In this document: positions 48,502 to 58,580 of the stretch, piece after piece
Numbering within the stretch: the stretch's first letter is position 1
Layout: every line of letters begins with the position of its first letter
Assembly: GCA_035487355.1 (NCBI GenBank)
Contig: DATHMF010000107.1
Coordinates: forward strand, 20,149 to 84,148
DNA length: 64,000 nucleotides
Source of the DNA: Terriglobales bacterium
GTDB taxonomy: Bacteria; Acidobacteriota; Terriglobia; Terriglobales; Acidobacteriaceae
Direction: 5' to 3'
Translations under genes and position numbers: made by a program
Notes under the pieces: generated by a model
Database searches by the model: none
The model's input: only the letters and a program-made list of their open reading frames with translations
Told to the model about the DNA's origin: nothing

Positions 48502-50061
48502 CTAAGGAATGCGGCAGATCCGCACGGCCTGGTTGGCATAGGGACAAGAGAGAGCATCGGCTGCAGGATGTGAGGCTGATATCAAGACCCAATTGACCCC
48601 GAAATCCCGGTGCAACCTCTCGAAATCAGCCCGCTGAAATTGATCCCAGTTGCTACGGGCGTGCACTTCGTTATGCCAGCGGCTGGCAATGGCAGGAAAC
48701 AGCAGCACTACACCGGAATCCTTGATGTAGTCTGCCATCACACTGCGCTCTGCCAGCGCTCGGAACCCGTGCTCATCCACAATGGGTGCGTGCATATAAT
48801 AAGGATCCATGGCAAAGTAGGCGTCCACGGGTGTGTTCTGCCGCACCCATGCGTAAGCCTGCAGCCACGGGTTGCGCGGCGCGGCGCTGGGCAGCTCGAT
48901 ATGACTGCTGGCTGGGTAGAGCTGGCGCTGCGCGTAGAACATAGCCAGCGAAATAGGAACAAACAGTAATAGCCAGCGAACCACGCTGCGCCGCAGGACA
49001 AATTGCCCCAGTAACCCGCCGGAAAGAATAACAAAGAAAAGATAGACGAGATGAAATCCGCGCATGGGTTGATAGGGAGTAAGGCGCTCAAAAGCGGGGG
49101 GAATAGTGACCACGCAGGCCGCAACAAAAATGAAGATGGCAAACAGCATTAGCCTGCGCGCAAGAAAAGCCAGACGAGGCAAATTTTTTTCGCGCGCGAT
49201 GCGGGCATACCACCAGAAAAAGATCATCGGGCCAAAGATGCCCAACCACTCATACCAACTCCATCGGATGAGGTAGTGGATGGAGCGCGTGCGGGCGGCT
49301 TCCAGCCAGGCATCCGAACCTTTTTCGAAGAGAGCAGAAAGCGGAAGACCCAGCAACAGTGCGAAAGCCCCAGAAGGAACGATGCGTATTCTTGCAGGAA
49401 GCCACTTCTCCGGAAACAAAAAGAAGAACGCCAGCAAGACAGCATAGAAAGCCATCTGGATGTGCAGCAGAGCGGCCAGGATCACCCAGATGGGAGCCCG
49501 CCAGAATTTGCGGTCGAGTATATCCACCAACATCAGCAAAAGCAGCGCAGTGGCAGGCGCACGAGGATTCAGGTATTCATCCACCAGATAGAGCCCCGTG
49601 CCGGCGACCCCGATTGTAAGTAAGGCCGCGACCAAGGCCACCGACGCCCACTGGCCTTGAGGAGACGAGAAACAGCGCCGCGCGATCCGCAGGCACCCCC
49701 AAAGCACTAGATAAATAGATGCCAGATGCCAGAGCAGCATGGTGGCCTCGAGCGAGAGATGCGTCAGCCGTGAGGAGAAAGCCACGGCTTCATCGAAAAG
49801 CGTCGGCCGCGTCTGGGGAGCGAACAATTCCGTATCGAAGGGATACAGCGACGGCTGAAGATGCTGCTTGATGGCGGGCAAATAGATTCCCTGGTCTTCA
49901 ATGCCGACGTGGTAACCGTGAATCAAGACTGCGGCCAGGGTCAGCAGGAGCAGCATGACAGTGGTAAATACGCGTGAGCCCGGGGAGGGGATCAAGGGCT
50001 TGGCGGAAGAAGCAGTTGCGATGTTTGTCTCCTCCGCAAGCTGGGTCGCAATTCGATTCAT
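48502..50061 (-). CDS. Polytopic membrane protein (DUF6798-like)
   Basis: 519 residues with about ten hydrophobic helices spread from residue 32 to about 390, followed by a soluble C-terminal domain of about 125 residues (PWLQAYAWVRQNTPVDAYFA, DEHGFRALAERSVMADYIKD, WDQFQRADFERLHRDFGVNW). The build is like GT-C membrane glycosyltransferases and related proteins: IEDQGIYLPAIKQHL in the first periplasmic loop has an acidic pair. No catalytic role is established. It lies between two divergently oriented permease genes. Confidence 0.8.
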   Translation of the reverse strand: MNRIATQLAEETNIATASSAKPLIPSPGSRVFTTVMLLLLTLAAVLIHGYHVGIEDQGIYLPAIKQHLQPSLYPFDTELFAPQTRPTLFDEAVAFSSRLTHLSLEATMLLWHLASIYLVLWGCLRIARRCFSSPQGQWASVALVAALLTIGVAGTGLYLVDEYLNPRAPATALLLLMLVDILDRKFWRAPIWVILAALLHIQMAFYAVLLAFFFLFPEKWLPARIRIVPSGAFALLLGLPLSALFEKGSDAWLEAARTRSIHYLIRWSWYEWLGIFGPMIFFWWYARIAREKNLPRLAFLARRLMLFAIFIFVAACVVTIPPAFERLTPYQPMRGFHLVYLFFVILSGGLLGQFVLRRSVVRWLLLFVPISLAMFYAQRQLYPASSHIELPSAAPRNPWLQAYAWVRQNTPVDAYFAMDPYYMHAPIVDEHGFRALAERSVMADYIKDSGVVLLFPAIASRWHNEVHARSNWDQFQRADFERLHRDFGVNWVLISASHPAADALSCPYANQAVRICRIP

Positions 50062-50173
50062 GCAAACAAGCAGTCTAACAAATTGGCCTTCATGGGCTCG
50101 GGTTTTCTGCTTAGAAACCCATATCGAAACTTTTCACCAAATTTTCAGGGAAAGCTGATACACCAAGATATAG

Positions 50174-51391
50174 ATGCTGATCTCGTTCATCTTTCGGCAG
50201 GCGTTGCGCGCATTGTGGCGCAACAAGTTGCGCAGTTTCCTGACCCTGTTGGGGATCATTATGGGTGTGGCGTCGTTTATCTGCGTTGTGGGTATCGGCA
50301 GCGCCGGCTCGAACCGCGTGCAAGATCAGCTCGATAAGCTGGGCGACAACATGATCTGGATCGAGGCGGGCAGCCGCAAAAGCAATGGGGTCCGCGCCGG
50401 GACGCGCGGCATCCGGACATTGGTCATGGAAGACGTCCGCGCGATCACGGAGCAAGTCCCGCTGGTAAAACTTGTATCGCCAAATGTAGATGGACACATC
50501 CAGGCGGTCTACGGAAACACCAACTGGGGAACACAGTATCGTGGCGTGACCCCTGAATATCAGCAGATCCGGCGCTGGGACCTGCACGCTGGCACGATGT
50601 TCACCGCCGAGGACGTAAACAGCTCTGCCCTGGTTTGCGTGATCGGCCAGACTGTCATTGACAACTTGTTTGGCAGCGAAGACCCTATTGGAAAGACCAT
50701 CCGTGTCAGCACCCTCCCCTGCAAAGTCGTCGGAACCATGGAGCGCAAAGGGATCTCAGCCACCGGCCAGGACCAGGATGATTTTGTGCTGATGCCCTAT
50801 ACCACAGTCCAGAAGAAGATTACCGGCACCTTCTGGCTGGATGATGTCTATTGTTCTGCCATCTCACAGACGGCAATTTCCGAGGCTCAACATCAGATCA
50901 CCAGCCTGCTGCGCGAGCGGCATCACCTCTCGCCTGGTGATGATGACGACTTCAACATCCGCAGCCCGGAAGAGCTTATACGGGCGCAACTGGCAACTGC
51001 GCAAGCTTTCACGTTCCTTCTCGCCGGAACCGCTTCGCTTTCATTGCTGGTGGGTGGAATTGGAATCATGAATATCATGCTGGTTTCCGTGACGGAGCGC
51101 ACCCGCGAAATTGGAGTACGCCTGGCCGTGGGCGCTACCGAGCATGCCGTGCGCCTGCAGTTCCTGAGCGAGGCGGTGGTCATCAGCGTTCTGGGCGGAA
51201 TTTTGGGAGTGCTGACCGGTTTGCTGAGTGCTGTAGCTCTCCAAAATACCCTGCACTGGGAAATTCAGATCACGCAAACTGTCGCCCTGATCGGATGCCT
51301 CTTTTCAGTCTTTATGGGTGTGTTCTTTGGCTACTACCCGGCCAACAAGGCGGCCCAACTGAATCCCATTGAAGCCCTGCGATACGAGTGA
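50174..51391 (+). CDS. FtsX/MacB-type ABC transporter permease (2)
   Basis: 405 residues: LISFIFRQALRALWRNKLRS, LTLLGIIMGVASFICVVGIG at the N-terminus, a periplasmic MacB_PCD domain, LLVGGIGIMNIMLVSVTERT, REIGVRLAVGATEHAVRLQF and a final KAAQLNPIEALRYE. It is a paralogue of 47141-48418, not a tandem partner. No ATPase gene is nearby. Confidence 0.92.
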   Translation: MLISFIFRQALRALWRNKLRSFLTLLGIIMGVASFICVVGIGSAGSNRVQDQLDKLGDNMIWIEAGSRKSNGVRAGTRGIRTLVMEDVRAITEQVPLVKLVSPNVDGHIQAVYGNTNWGTQYRGVTPEYQQIRRWDLHAGTMFTAEDVNSSALVCVIGQTVIDNLFGSEDPIGKTIRVSTLPCKVVGTMERKGISATGQDQDDFVLMPYTTVQKKITGTFWLDDVYCSAISQTAISEAQHQITSLLRERHHLSPGDDDDFNIRSPEELIRAQLATAQAFTFLLAGTASLSLLVGGIGIMNIMLVSVTERTREIGVRLAVGATEHAVRLQFLSEAVVISVLGGILGVLTGLLSAVALQNTLHWEIQITQTVALIGCLFSVFMGVFFGYYPANKAAQLNPIEALRYE

Positions 51392-51433
51392 TAGAGTACC
51401 CCGTAAGCCCCTAACATTTTTAAGGACTGCGAT

Positions 51434-52045
51434 ATGGCAACAACCAGCGCTGGCATGGCTTGCTCGATTTGCGATGCTTCTACGATATTGCCGGAGAAGC
51501 GGCTTTATGGCTCTTATGTATGTAGCACATGTCACAGCAGTTTTGCCATGCGACGTGCTTTTGCCCACATCCTGGACGTAGTGCTTTTCAGTGTTGTGAC
51601 CGTTCCTTTTACTTTTGTAGTTCTGCTGCTCTCAGGAATCAGCGGCGGGATTGTGGGAGCAGCAACCAACAGTGACAACAGAGGCGCGAATGTGGCGATG
51701 ATGGTTTTCTTTCTGTGCATGTTGGGATTTATGTTTCTTTTCCTCGCCAAAGATGGCTTCGCGGGACACTCGCCTGCGAAAGCCATGCTGGGATTGCAGG
51801 TCATTGACGATCTCACCGGCCGGCCCGCCAACTTCTGGGATTCCTTCCAGAGAAATCTACCTACCCAAATTCCTTTCATGCATTGGTATGTGCTTTATCA
51901 GTTATTGCAATATGACGGCAGGCGCATCGGCGATGGCTGGTCGCGCACCAAAGTCATATGGAAGCCTTATCGCGATAAGGCCCCATTCCTCTCCCGAAAG
52001 CAATTGCAGGCCCGGCTTGCCGCCAAAGCAGTTGCAAAAAGCTAA
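51434..52045 (+). CDS. RDD-family membrane protein with N-terminal zinc ribbon
   Basis: 203 residues. A small zinc ribbon (MACSICDAS...YVCSTCHSS, two CxxC pairs) is followed by an RDD domain: RRAFAHILDVVLFSVVTVPF, then MVFFLCMLGFMFLFLAKDGF, then GHSPAKAMLGLQVIDDLTGR. It has about three transmembrane helices. RDD proteins include Na+/H+ antiporter-like members, but the function here is unassigned. It follows the permease gene by 42 bp and may be cotranscribed with it. Confidence 0.85.
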   Translation: MATTSAGMACSICDASTILPEKRLYGSYVCSTCHSSFAMRRAFAHILDVVLFSVVTVPFTFVVLLLSGISGGIVGAATNSDNRGANVAMMVFFLCMLGFMFLFLAKDGFAGHSPAKAMLGLQVIDDLTGRPANFWDSFQRNLPTQIPFMHWYVLYQLLQYDGRRIGDGWSRTKVIWKPYRDKAPFLSRKQLQARLAAKAVAKS

Positions 52046-52076
52046 CCGCAGAGGACGCGCAGGAGCGCAGAGGGAA
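52046..52076. repeat. Diverged cacagaggacacaga-type interspersed repeat
   Basis: Reads ccgcagaggacgcgcaggag then cgcagaggg directly after the RDD gene stop. Relatives at 3627-3658 and 19352-19380. Confidence 0.45.
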
Positions 52077-52127
52077 CCAACGGGGTAAGCTAGAAACATC
52101 TAGATCAAACTTCCACAAAATGGAATC

Positions 52128-52165
52128 CCATTATGGGATAAAAGTGATGATATTTCCCATAATGG
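52128..52165. promoter_or_regulatory. Inverted repeat upstream of the phosphorelay operon
   Basis: Perfect 11-bp arms CCATTATGGGA (52128-52138) and TCCCATAATGG (52155-52165), 16 bp apart, in an AT-rich spacer. The left arm extends into a local palindrome ATCCCAT-t-ATGGGAT (52126-52140). Candidate operator for the downstream histidine-kinase operon. Confidence 0.45.
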
Positions 52166-52404
52166 AAAGTATATCCAGATAGGTCCCGCAATCCTGATTA
52201 CTTTATATATATCCTGTGTTACTCTTTTCGCGCTTCTATATGCAGTTGCCCTAAAAGGCACCTACGGGCTTGACCTTCCAATATAAAGCCCTAAACGTGC
52301 CCTCCCAAAAGGGCCCCAAAAACTGTTATGCGAGTTCGCGCTTTTGCAGATTGACCAGCGGGGAACCACAACAGGTTCATAGCGGTGGAGGTTCCGCAAC
52401 TACG

Positions 52405-53952
52405 ATGGGGGAACCAAAACAAACTCCGGAGAACCTCGGCCATTCCTGGCCGGCCCTTAAAGAGAACTTCCAGTCATTTTTGGAAGCAGCGCCCGATGCC
52501 ATCATCATTGTGGACGAGCAGGGACATGTTGTTCTCACCAACCCGCAAACGCGGGTCCTGTTTGGATACGCCGAAAGCGAACTTACAGGCAAGCCGATTG
52601 AGGTGCTTATTCCCCAAAGATTTCATGGGAAGCACGAGAAGGACCGGACAAAATTTTCTGCGGACCCGAAGGTGCGGCGCATGGGAGAAGGGTTGGAGCT
52701 CTTCGGGCTACGGAAAGACGGTACGGAATTCCCGGTAGAGATTAGCCTAAGTCCTCTCACGACTCAGGAAGGCAGATTCGTCATCAGCGCCATTCGCGAC
52801 ACCAGTGAGCGTCGCCGTGCCGAGGAGCAATTTCGCGCCCTTCTGGAGTCGGCGCCCGACGCAATGGTCATTGTGAAGTCCGATGGAAACATTGTGCTGG
52901 CAAATTCACAGACCGAAAAGCTGTTCGGCTACAGCAAGAGCGAATTGCTGGGTCGCCCGGTTGAAGTCCTGATTCCAGAACGGTTTCGTCCGCGCCATCC
53001 CCAGCACCGGGGAAGTTTTTTTGCCGACCCTCGCGTGCGTCCCATGGGAGCAGGTTTTGAGCTTTACGGCTTGCGGAAAGACGGAAGCGAGTTTCCGGTT
53101 GAGATCAGCCTCAGCCCTCTAAGAACGGCAGAGGGAACTCTGGTCACCAGCGCAATTCGTGACATTACCGAGCGCAAACTGTTAGAAGCTGTGCTCAAAG
53201 AAAAGAACCTCGAGCTTGAAAAAGCCAGTTTGGCAAAAGACCGGTTTCTGGCCACCATGTCGCATGAACTGCGCACTCCGTTGAATGCAATTATTGGATT
53301 TACCGGCGTCATGTTAATGGGCCTGCCTGGCCCACTGACGGCTGAGCAGGAAAAACAGCTCACCATGGTGCAATCTGGAGCGAAACATCTGCTTTCATTG
53401 ATTAACGACCTGCTCGATCTCGCCAAGATCCAATCCGGGCAAGTTGAACTCACCTTTGAACAAGTGGATTGCAACACGGTCGTGACTGAAGTTGTCAATG
53501 CGCTTCAGCCCTTGGCAACGAGGAAGGGATTGGAACTCCTGGTGGATATGCCGCCGCAATCCATCGTTCTAGCTACCGACCGGCGCGCTCTAACGCAAAT
53601 TCTGCTCAACCTTGTGAACAATGCGGTCAAGTATACCGAAAAAGGCAGCGTAGTTATTGAGCTTAAGGACGACCATCGAGGCGACGGTCCCATTGCATCA
53701 TTCCACGTTCTTGATACCGGAGTGGGAATTGCGCCGGAGAACATCAGCAAGCTCTTTCAGGCTTTCACCCAGATCGGCGCCAAAAAGGTCGAGGGCACGG
53801 GACTGGGGCTTCACTTAAGCCAACAACTTGCCGCCATGCTGGGCGGCGCCATTTCAGTTCAAAGCGAATTGGGAAAAGGCAGCGATTTCAGTTTGATTCT
53901 GGGCTCGGCAAGAAAAAAGCAGTCGCAACAAGATAAAACCGCTTCTCACTGA
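52405..53952 (+). CDS. PAS-PAS sensor histidine kinase
   Basis: 515 residues from the ATG at 52405 (560 from an alternative at 52270; the extra N-terminus has a coding-poor look). Two closely similar PAS domains (EAAPDAIIIVDEQGHVVLTN and ESAPDAMVIVKSDGNIVLAN, each ending GLRKDG-(T/S)-EFPVEISLSPL) are followed by HisKA with FLATMSHELRTPLNAIIGFT (phospho-His) and HATPase (NLVNNAVKYTEKG N-box, DTGVGIAPENISKLFQAF, GTGLGLHLSQQL). No transmembrane helix, so a cytoplasmic sensor. Its stop overlaps the next start (TGATG). Confidence 0.92.
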   Translation: MGEPKQTPENLGHSWPALKENFQSFLEAAPDAIIIVDEQGHVVLTNPQTRVLFGYAESELTGKPIEVLIPQRFHGKHEKDRTKFSADPKVRRMGEGLELFGLRKDGTEFPVEISLSPLTTQEGRFVISAIRDTSERRRAEEQFRALLESAPDAMVIVKSDGNIVLANSQTEKLFGYSKSELLGRPVEVLIPERFRPRHPQHRGSFFADPRVRPMGAGFELYGLRKDGSEFPVEISLSPLRTAEGTLVTSAIRDITERKLLEAVLKEKNLELEKASLAKDRFLATMSHELRTPLNAIIGFTGVMLMGLPGPLTAEQEKQLTMVQSGAKHLLSLINDLLDLAKIQSGQVELTFEQVDCNTVVTEVVNALQPLATRKGLELLVDMPPQSIVLATDRRALTQILLNLVNNAVKYTEKGSVVIELKDDHRGDGPIASFHVLDTGVGIAPENISKLFQAFTQIGAKKVEGTGLGLHLSQQLAAMLGGAISVQSELGKGSDFSLILGSARKKQSQQDKTASH

Positions 53953-54791
53953 TGACAAAAATGGCAAACAACGTTTTAGTGATCGAGGACAACCCGGCAA
54001 ACCTGGAGCTGATGTTGTATTTGCTGCGCGCCTATGGTTTTGAAGCGACAGGCTGCCAGACCGGGGCCGATGGCATGGAGAAGGCACAAACCTGCGACTT
54101 TGACCTCATTTTATGTGACATTCAATTGCCTGATATAGATGGCGTGGAGATTGCCCGCGCGCTGAAGCTTGATCGAAGACCCCCGCTGGTGGCGGTAACA
54201 GCTTTGGCCATGATCGGAGACCGGGACCGCCTTTTGGCTGCCGGTTTTGATGGTTATATCTCCAAGCCGATTGACCCTAAGGCTTTCGTGGAAACCGTGA
54301 AGGGATTTCTGCCGGAGGGGAAGAGACTGGCTACGCGAACCGTCCCAGATTCTTCAGGGGTCGCTGCCGTGCCGCAGCGCCCGCAACAAACATTGGCCCG
54401 CCGGGAGATCATTCTGGTGGTTGATGATCTTGATGCAAACCGGTACCTGCTGCAAACATTCCTGAAATCAGCCGGGTTCCAGGTCATCGAAGCCGGGTCG
54501 GCAAAAGAAGGAGCTAATAAAGCCCTCGAAGCGCACCCGAACATGATCATCTGTGATGTGAACATGCCACTGGAGGACGGAGAAAAATTTCTCGCCCTGC
54601 TCAAAGCCCATCCGGAGATGGCCGAGGTTCCCGTACTTATGGTGACGTCTTCCGATAACCCCACCCAGCAGACCAAAGAACGATTGCGGGATGCAGGAGC
54701 GGTGGGGCTTCTGATGCGGCCAATCGAATCGGCCGTGCTCCTGCAACTGATCGAGAAAGAACTTGCAAAAGGTAAGGGCATAGAAGCATGA
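53952..54791 (+). CDS. Double-receiver response regulator
   Basis: 279 residues with two receiver domains and no output domain. REC1 about 5-120: VLVIEDNPANLELMLYLLRA, LILCDIQLPDIDG (phospho-Asp), LVAVTALAMIGDRD, GYISKPID. REC2 about 155-275: IILVVDDLDANRYLLQTFLK, MIICDVNMPLEDG, LMVTSS. It probably acts as a phosphotransfer intermediate between the flanking kinases; start and stop overlap both of them. Confidence 0.92.
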   Translation: MTKMANNVLVIEDNPANLELMLYLLRAYGFEATGCQTGADGMEKAQTCDFDLILCDIQLPDIDGVEIARALKLDRRPPLVAVTALAMIGDRDRLLAAGFDGYISKPIDPKAFVETVKGFLPEGKRLATRTVPDSSGVAAVPQRPQQTLARREIILVVDDLDANRYLLQTFLKSAGFQVIEAGSAKEGANKALEAHPNMIICDVNMPLEDGEKFLALLKAHPEMAEVPVLMVTSSDNPTQQTKERLRDAGAVGLLMRPIESAVLLQLIEKELAKGKGIEA

Positions 54792-57262
54792 CGAAAGCAA
54801 AAAAAATACTCGTGATCGAAGACGATCTTGGCAGCCGGGAATACCTGGCCTACCTGCTCAAAGACGCCGGATATGAAGTGGAATCGGCGGAAAGTGGCGA
54901 ACTGGCCCTGGAGATTTTGCTTTCGTCCCATCCTGACCTGGTCATTAGCGACATTCTTATGCCAGGGATGGATGGTTTCGAGCTGGTGCAGAGGCTGCGC
55001 ACGAAGCGCTCACTGGCGAACGTTCCGGTGCTTTTTTATTCCGCCACTTATCATCAAGCTGAAGCCGAGGGGCTGATGGGCAAGGCCGGCCTGGCGCAAC
55101 GTCTCGAGAAGCCAGCCGAGCCCAAGGTGATACTGAAGGCAGTGGAAGATGCGCTGAACCAGCCACACGCGCATGGGTCTTTTGATTCCTCGGCTTTTTC
55201 GGAAGACCATCTGCGGGTGGTTTCTGAAAAACTGATCCAGAAGATGCAGGCGCTCACCGCTGCAAACCAGAAGCTGGAGGAATCGCGAGTAGAGCTGGAA
55301 GCTGAAATGCACTCGCGCAAAAAGCTGGAAGAAGAGCTGCGGGAGAGTGAATCGCGGTTGCGCCAAATCACTTCATGCGCCCCAGTGGGAATTTACCAGG
55401 CCAACCCTTTGGGTGAATGCCTGTTCGTCAATGAGTGGTGGATTTCTATCACAGGACTACCGTTGCAGGAATGTTTGGGCTGGGGGTGGATCCAAGCCGT
55501 GCATCCGGCAGACCGGGATGTAGTAGTCACTGCAGTTAAGAAAGCAATGGCCGAAGAAGGGGTCTATCAAGGCGAATTTCGCATTCTCACATCCAGTCAA
55601 CAGACGCGCTCGGTCATCTCGCACGCCGTTCCCGTGAGAGGACTGGATGGCGGGATCTCAGGTTATGTTGGGATGCTGCTGGATGTTACAGAGCGGAAAC
55701 AATTGGAAGACCAGTTGCGGCAATCGCAAAAGATGGAGGCCGTAGGGCAACTTGCCGCCGGCGTCGCGCATGACTTTAACAATCTGCTTGCCATCATCAT
55801 GGGCAATACAGAACTGGCTTTACTGCGGATAGAAGAAACCAACCCCATTGCTCGTAAATTGCAGGATGTAAAATCAGCAACCGACAAAGCTGCCCGCCTG
55901 ATACGCCAACTGCTGATGTTCAGCCGCCAGGAAATCAACGAGCCCAGAAAAATTGACCTCAATCCTGCGATTTCCGTTTCCAGCCGGTTCCTGCGCCGCC
56001 TGATCGGAGAAAATATTTCAATTCGATTGCTGCTGACCGATGAGCCTGCAACCGTAACGATTGATCCAGGCCATCTCGAGCAAGTGCTGATGAACATGAT
56101 TATCAATGCGCGGGACGCAATGCCCCATGGCGGCACGGTCACCATTGAAACGTCGGTGGCAGATCTAAGATCGGAATCTTTAGAACCAGGCTTTACGCCG
56201 CAGCCGGGTTCCTATGCGTTGCTGGCCGTCAGCGACACGGGCACGGGCATGGATGCAGCCACCAAGTCTCATATCTTTGAACCATTTTTTACCACCAAGG
56301 AAAAAGGGAAAGGGACCGGATTGGGGCTGGCCACAGTGGAGGGCATTATCAAACAAGCGGGAGGCCAGATCGCGGTATACAGCGAAGTTGACCGCGGGAC
56401 GACGTTCAAAATCTTCTTGCCCTTGAGTTCAGCAGCCGCCGAACCACAGATACAGGCTGAAAGAGAGCTGGTGCCAGGAGAGAGCGAGACAGTTCTGTTA
56501 GTGGAAGATGAAACCGCTCTTCGCACGACGGTGCGAGAGTGCCTGCTAGAGAGCGGTTACAAAGTGCTTGAGGCGGGCGACGGAGTGGAGGCGATTGCAA
56601 TCGCAGACCAACATAAAGGAAAGATTGACCTGTTACTGACGGACATAGTCATGCCACGCATGGGAAGCACAAATTTGGTCAACTATATCGCAACCAAATA
56701 TCCCGCCACCCAGGTATTACTGATGACGGGATACACCGAGGACTTCGCAATTCGACAGGGCATGCTGCGAGCACCTCGCGTGATTCAAAAGCCTTTCACA
56801 CGGCACTCGCTGCTTCAAAAAATACGGACTGTGCTGGATGCCGCTAAACCATCTTCCAGGAAACATACGATCCTGCTGGCAGAAGACGACCCCAGTTACC
56901 GGGAGCTGATTGTCGATACGCTGCAATCCTCCGGGTTCGAGGTGCTGTCTTCCCAGAGTGGAACTCGGGCGCTGCTCCATGGATTCCCCAACAAGATTGA
57001 CCTGGCCATTTTGGATGTACTCGTACCACGGGCAAGCAGCTTTTCTGTCTGCCGGAAATTAAGATCCAATCCTAAGACGGCCAAGATGCCAATTATCGTC
57101 ATCAGCGGGCTTACCACCAAAGATGATCAGCGGCTCGCCCTCGAAGCCGGCGCCAGCATGTTTCTGCGCAAGCCGTTCAGCACTGACGAATTACTTTCAA
57201 GCATCAAGACGTTGCTGGTCAGCCAACAGACCGGCAGTGAGAATCTGCCACCACGTCTATAG
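54788..57262 (+). CDS. Hybrid histidine kinase REC-PAS-HisKA-HATPase-REC-REC
   Basis: 824 residues. REC1 about 7-120 (PDLVISDILMPGMDG), a coiled coil about 140-185, a PAS domain about 190-300 with PAC end, HisKA/dimerisation with VAHDFNNLLAIIMGNTELAL (His of the HDFNN type), HATPase (NMIINARDAMPHGGTV, DTGTGMD, GTGLGLATVEGIIKQAGG), then two receivers (ETVLLVEDETALRTTVRECL with LLLTDIVMPRMG, and HTILLAEDDPSYRELIVDTL with LAILDVLVP). ATGA overlap with the preceding gene. With the first two genes it forms a phosphorelay with five receivers and two kinases. Confidence 0.93.
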   Translation: MTKAKKILVIEDDLGSREYLAYLLKDAGYEVESAESGELALEILLSSHPDLVISDILMPGMDGFELVQRLRTKRSLANVPVLFYSATYHQAEAEGLMGKAGLAQRLEKPAEPKVILKAVEDALNQPHAHGSFDSSAFSEDHLRVVSEKLIQKMQALTAANQKLEESRVELEAEMHSRKKLEEELRESESRLRQITSCAPVGIYQANPLGECLFVNEWWISITGLPLQECLGWGWIQAVHPADRDVVVTAVKKAMAEEGVYQGEFRILTSSQQTRSVISHAVPVRGLDGGISGYVGMLLDVTERKQLEDQLRQSQKMEAVGQLAAGVAHDFNNLLAIIMGNTELALLRIEETNPIARKLQDVKSATDKAARLIRQLLMFSRQEINEPRKIDLNPAISVSSRFLRRLIGENISIRLLLTDEPATVTIDPGHLEQVLMNMIINARDAMPHGGTVTIETSVADLRSESLEPGFTPQPGSYALLAVSDTGTGMDAATKSHIFEPFFTTKEKGKGTGLGLATVEGIIKQAGGQIAVYSEVDRGTTFKIFLPLSSAAAEPQIQAERELVPGESETVLLVEDETALRTTVRECLLESGYKVLEAGDGVEAIAIADQHKGKIDLLLTDIVMPRMGSTNLVNYIATKYPATQVLLMTGYTEDFAIRQGMLRAPRVIQKPFTRHSLLQKIRTVLDAAKPSSRKHTILLAEDDPSYRELIVDTLQSSGFEVLSSQSGTRALLHGFPNKIDLAILDVLVPRASSFSVCRKLRSNPKTAKMPIIVISGLTTKDDQRLALEAGASMFLRKPFSTDELLSSIKTLLVSQQTGSENLPPRL

Positions 57263-57335
57263 CTCCATAATCACTATGCGGTATTGCTGCCCCGCTGCTG
57301 GTACACTGTTGGGCACCCATGGGCAGGCCTTCAAA

Positions 57336-58580
57336 ATGGAGCGCGAAGAAGTGAAGGCCTCCACGTCTCCTGCCCTTGAGAGAGCGCTGCCCAGCGAACG
57401 CACCGGCCCATTTCTGGCAATCAGCAATGCATTTCTAGCCTTGTTCTCCATCGTTGGTCTGGCACTGTGGGGACTTCCCTTTTATTACGACTTTATGGTG
57501 CGGCAGTTCGGATGGAGCCACGCCCAGGTCACCTCGGGCAACGCGTACAGCAAGGTGGCGGTTGGCCTCATCTTCGGAGTTATCGCGGGATGGCTGGTAG
57601 ACCGTTTTGGCCCACGCCGCCTGATGATGGCGGGCGTATTGATGGCAGGCGCGGCACTGATAGGCCTCGGTTATATTTCAACTCTGGGAGGGTTCTACTT
57701 TTTTTACGTGTTCAATGCCCTGGGATACGTTTGTGGCGGCCCGCTGCCCAACCAGGTATTGCTTTCCCGCTGGTTTGATCAATCGCGCGGCAAGGCAATG
57801 GGCTTCGCCTACTTAGGCATCAGTTTGGGAGCTGCAACCGTTCCCTGGATTTCAACATTGCTGGTCCACCGATTCGGGTGGCAGGCAGCCTTGCGCATAC
57901 TTGGCATATTGATCATTGTCATCTCTTTTCCCATGGCATTTTTTGTGAAAGATGCGCCGGCCAATAGACGGCCAGAAGAAGATACCGCAGCGGGTCCAGC
58001 CGCAATCAAGAGTGCATTCAAGACCTTTCCCTTTTATCTGCTGGCCCTGGGGAGCATGTGTTCAATTGCGGCCGTCAGCGGTGCGCAGCAGAATCTTAAG
58101 CTGTACCTGAGTCTCGACCAGCACTACACCCAGTTCGAGGCAGCTCGCATCGTCTCGCTGGTGTTCACCTTCAGCATCGTCGGACGCCTGCTTATGGGCT
58201 GGCTGGCCGACCGCTTTCCGAAGAAATACGTCATGCTGCTGATTTATCTTCTGGTTGCCTGCGCCATCCCTTTGTTATTCATCGCACCGTTCAAGGGTGG
58301 AATGTACGTTTTCGCGGTGATCTTTGGCATCGGTCTGGGCGGAGACTACATGATCATTCCTCTCATGACCGCCGAGATTTTTGGGGTGCGCATTCTGGGC
58401 ACATTGATGGGCGTTCTTCTCACCGCTGACAGCGTCGCCGAGGCCGTCTCACCCTTAGTGGTCGGCCACCTGCGCGATGTGAGTGGAACTTACCGCAGCG
58501 GGTTTCTGGTGCTGGTCGCCGTGGCATTGTTGGGAGCCATTGCAGTGGCGGCCTTGCCCAGACGGAGACCGGCGGCATGA
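57336..58580 (+). CDS. Major facilitator superfamily transporter
   Basis: 414 residues from the Met at 57336 with about twelve transmembrane helices. MFS signatures: GVIAGWLVDRFGPRRLMMAG (loop 2-3 motif) and GRLLMGWLADRFPKKYVML (loop 8-9). The general likeness is to the oxalate/formate-antiporter type (MFS_1). Its stop overlaps the OYE gene start (ATGA), suggesting it imports the substrate of the following two enzymes. Upstream in-frame Mets lie within the previous gene. Confidence 0.88.
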   Translation: MEREEVKASTSPALERALPSERTGPFLAISNAFLALFSIVGLALWGLPFYYDFMVRQFGWSHAQVTSGNAYSKVAVGLIFGVIAGWLVDRFGPRRLMMAGVLMAGAALIGLGYISTLGGFYFFYVFNALGYVCGGPLPNQVLLSRWFDQSRGKAMGFAYLGISLGAATVPWISTLLVHRFGWQAALRILGILIIVISFPMAFFVKDAPANRRPEEDTAAGPAAIKSAFKTFPFYLLALGSMCSIAAVSGAQQNLKLYLSLDQHYTQFEAARIVSLVFTFSIVGRLLMGWLADRFPKKYVMLLIYLLVACAIPLLFIAPFKGGMYVFAVIFGIGLGGDYMIIPLMTAEIFGVRILGTLMGVLLTADSVAEAVSPLVVGHLRDVSGTYRSGFLVLVAVALLGAIAVAALPRRRPAA

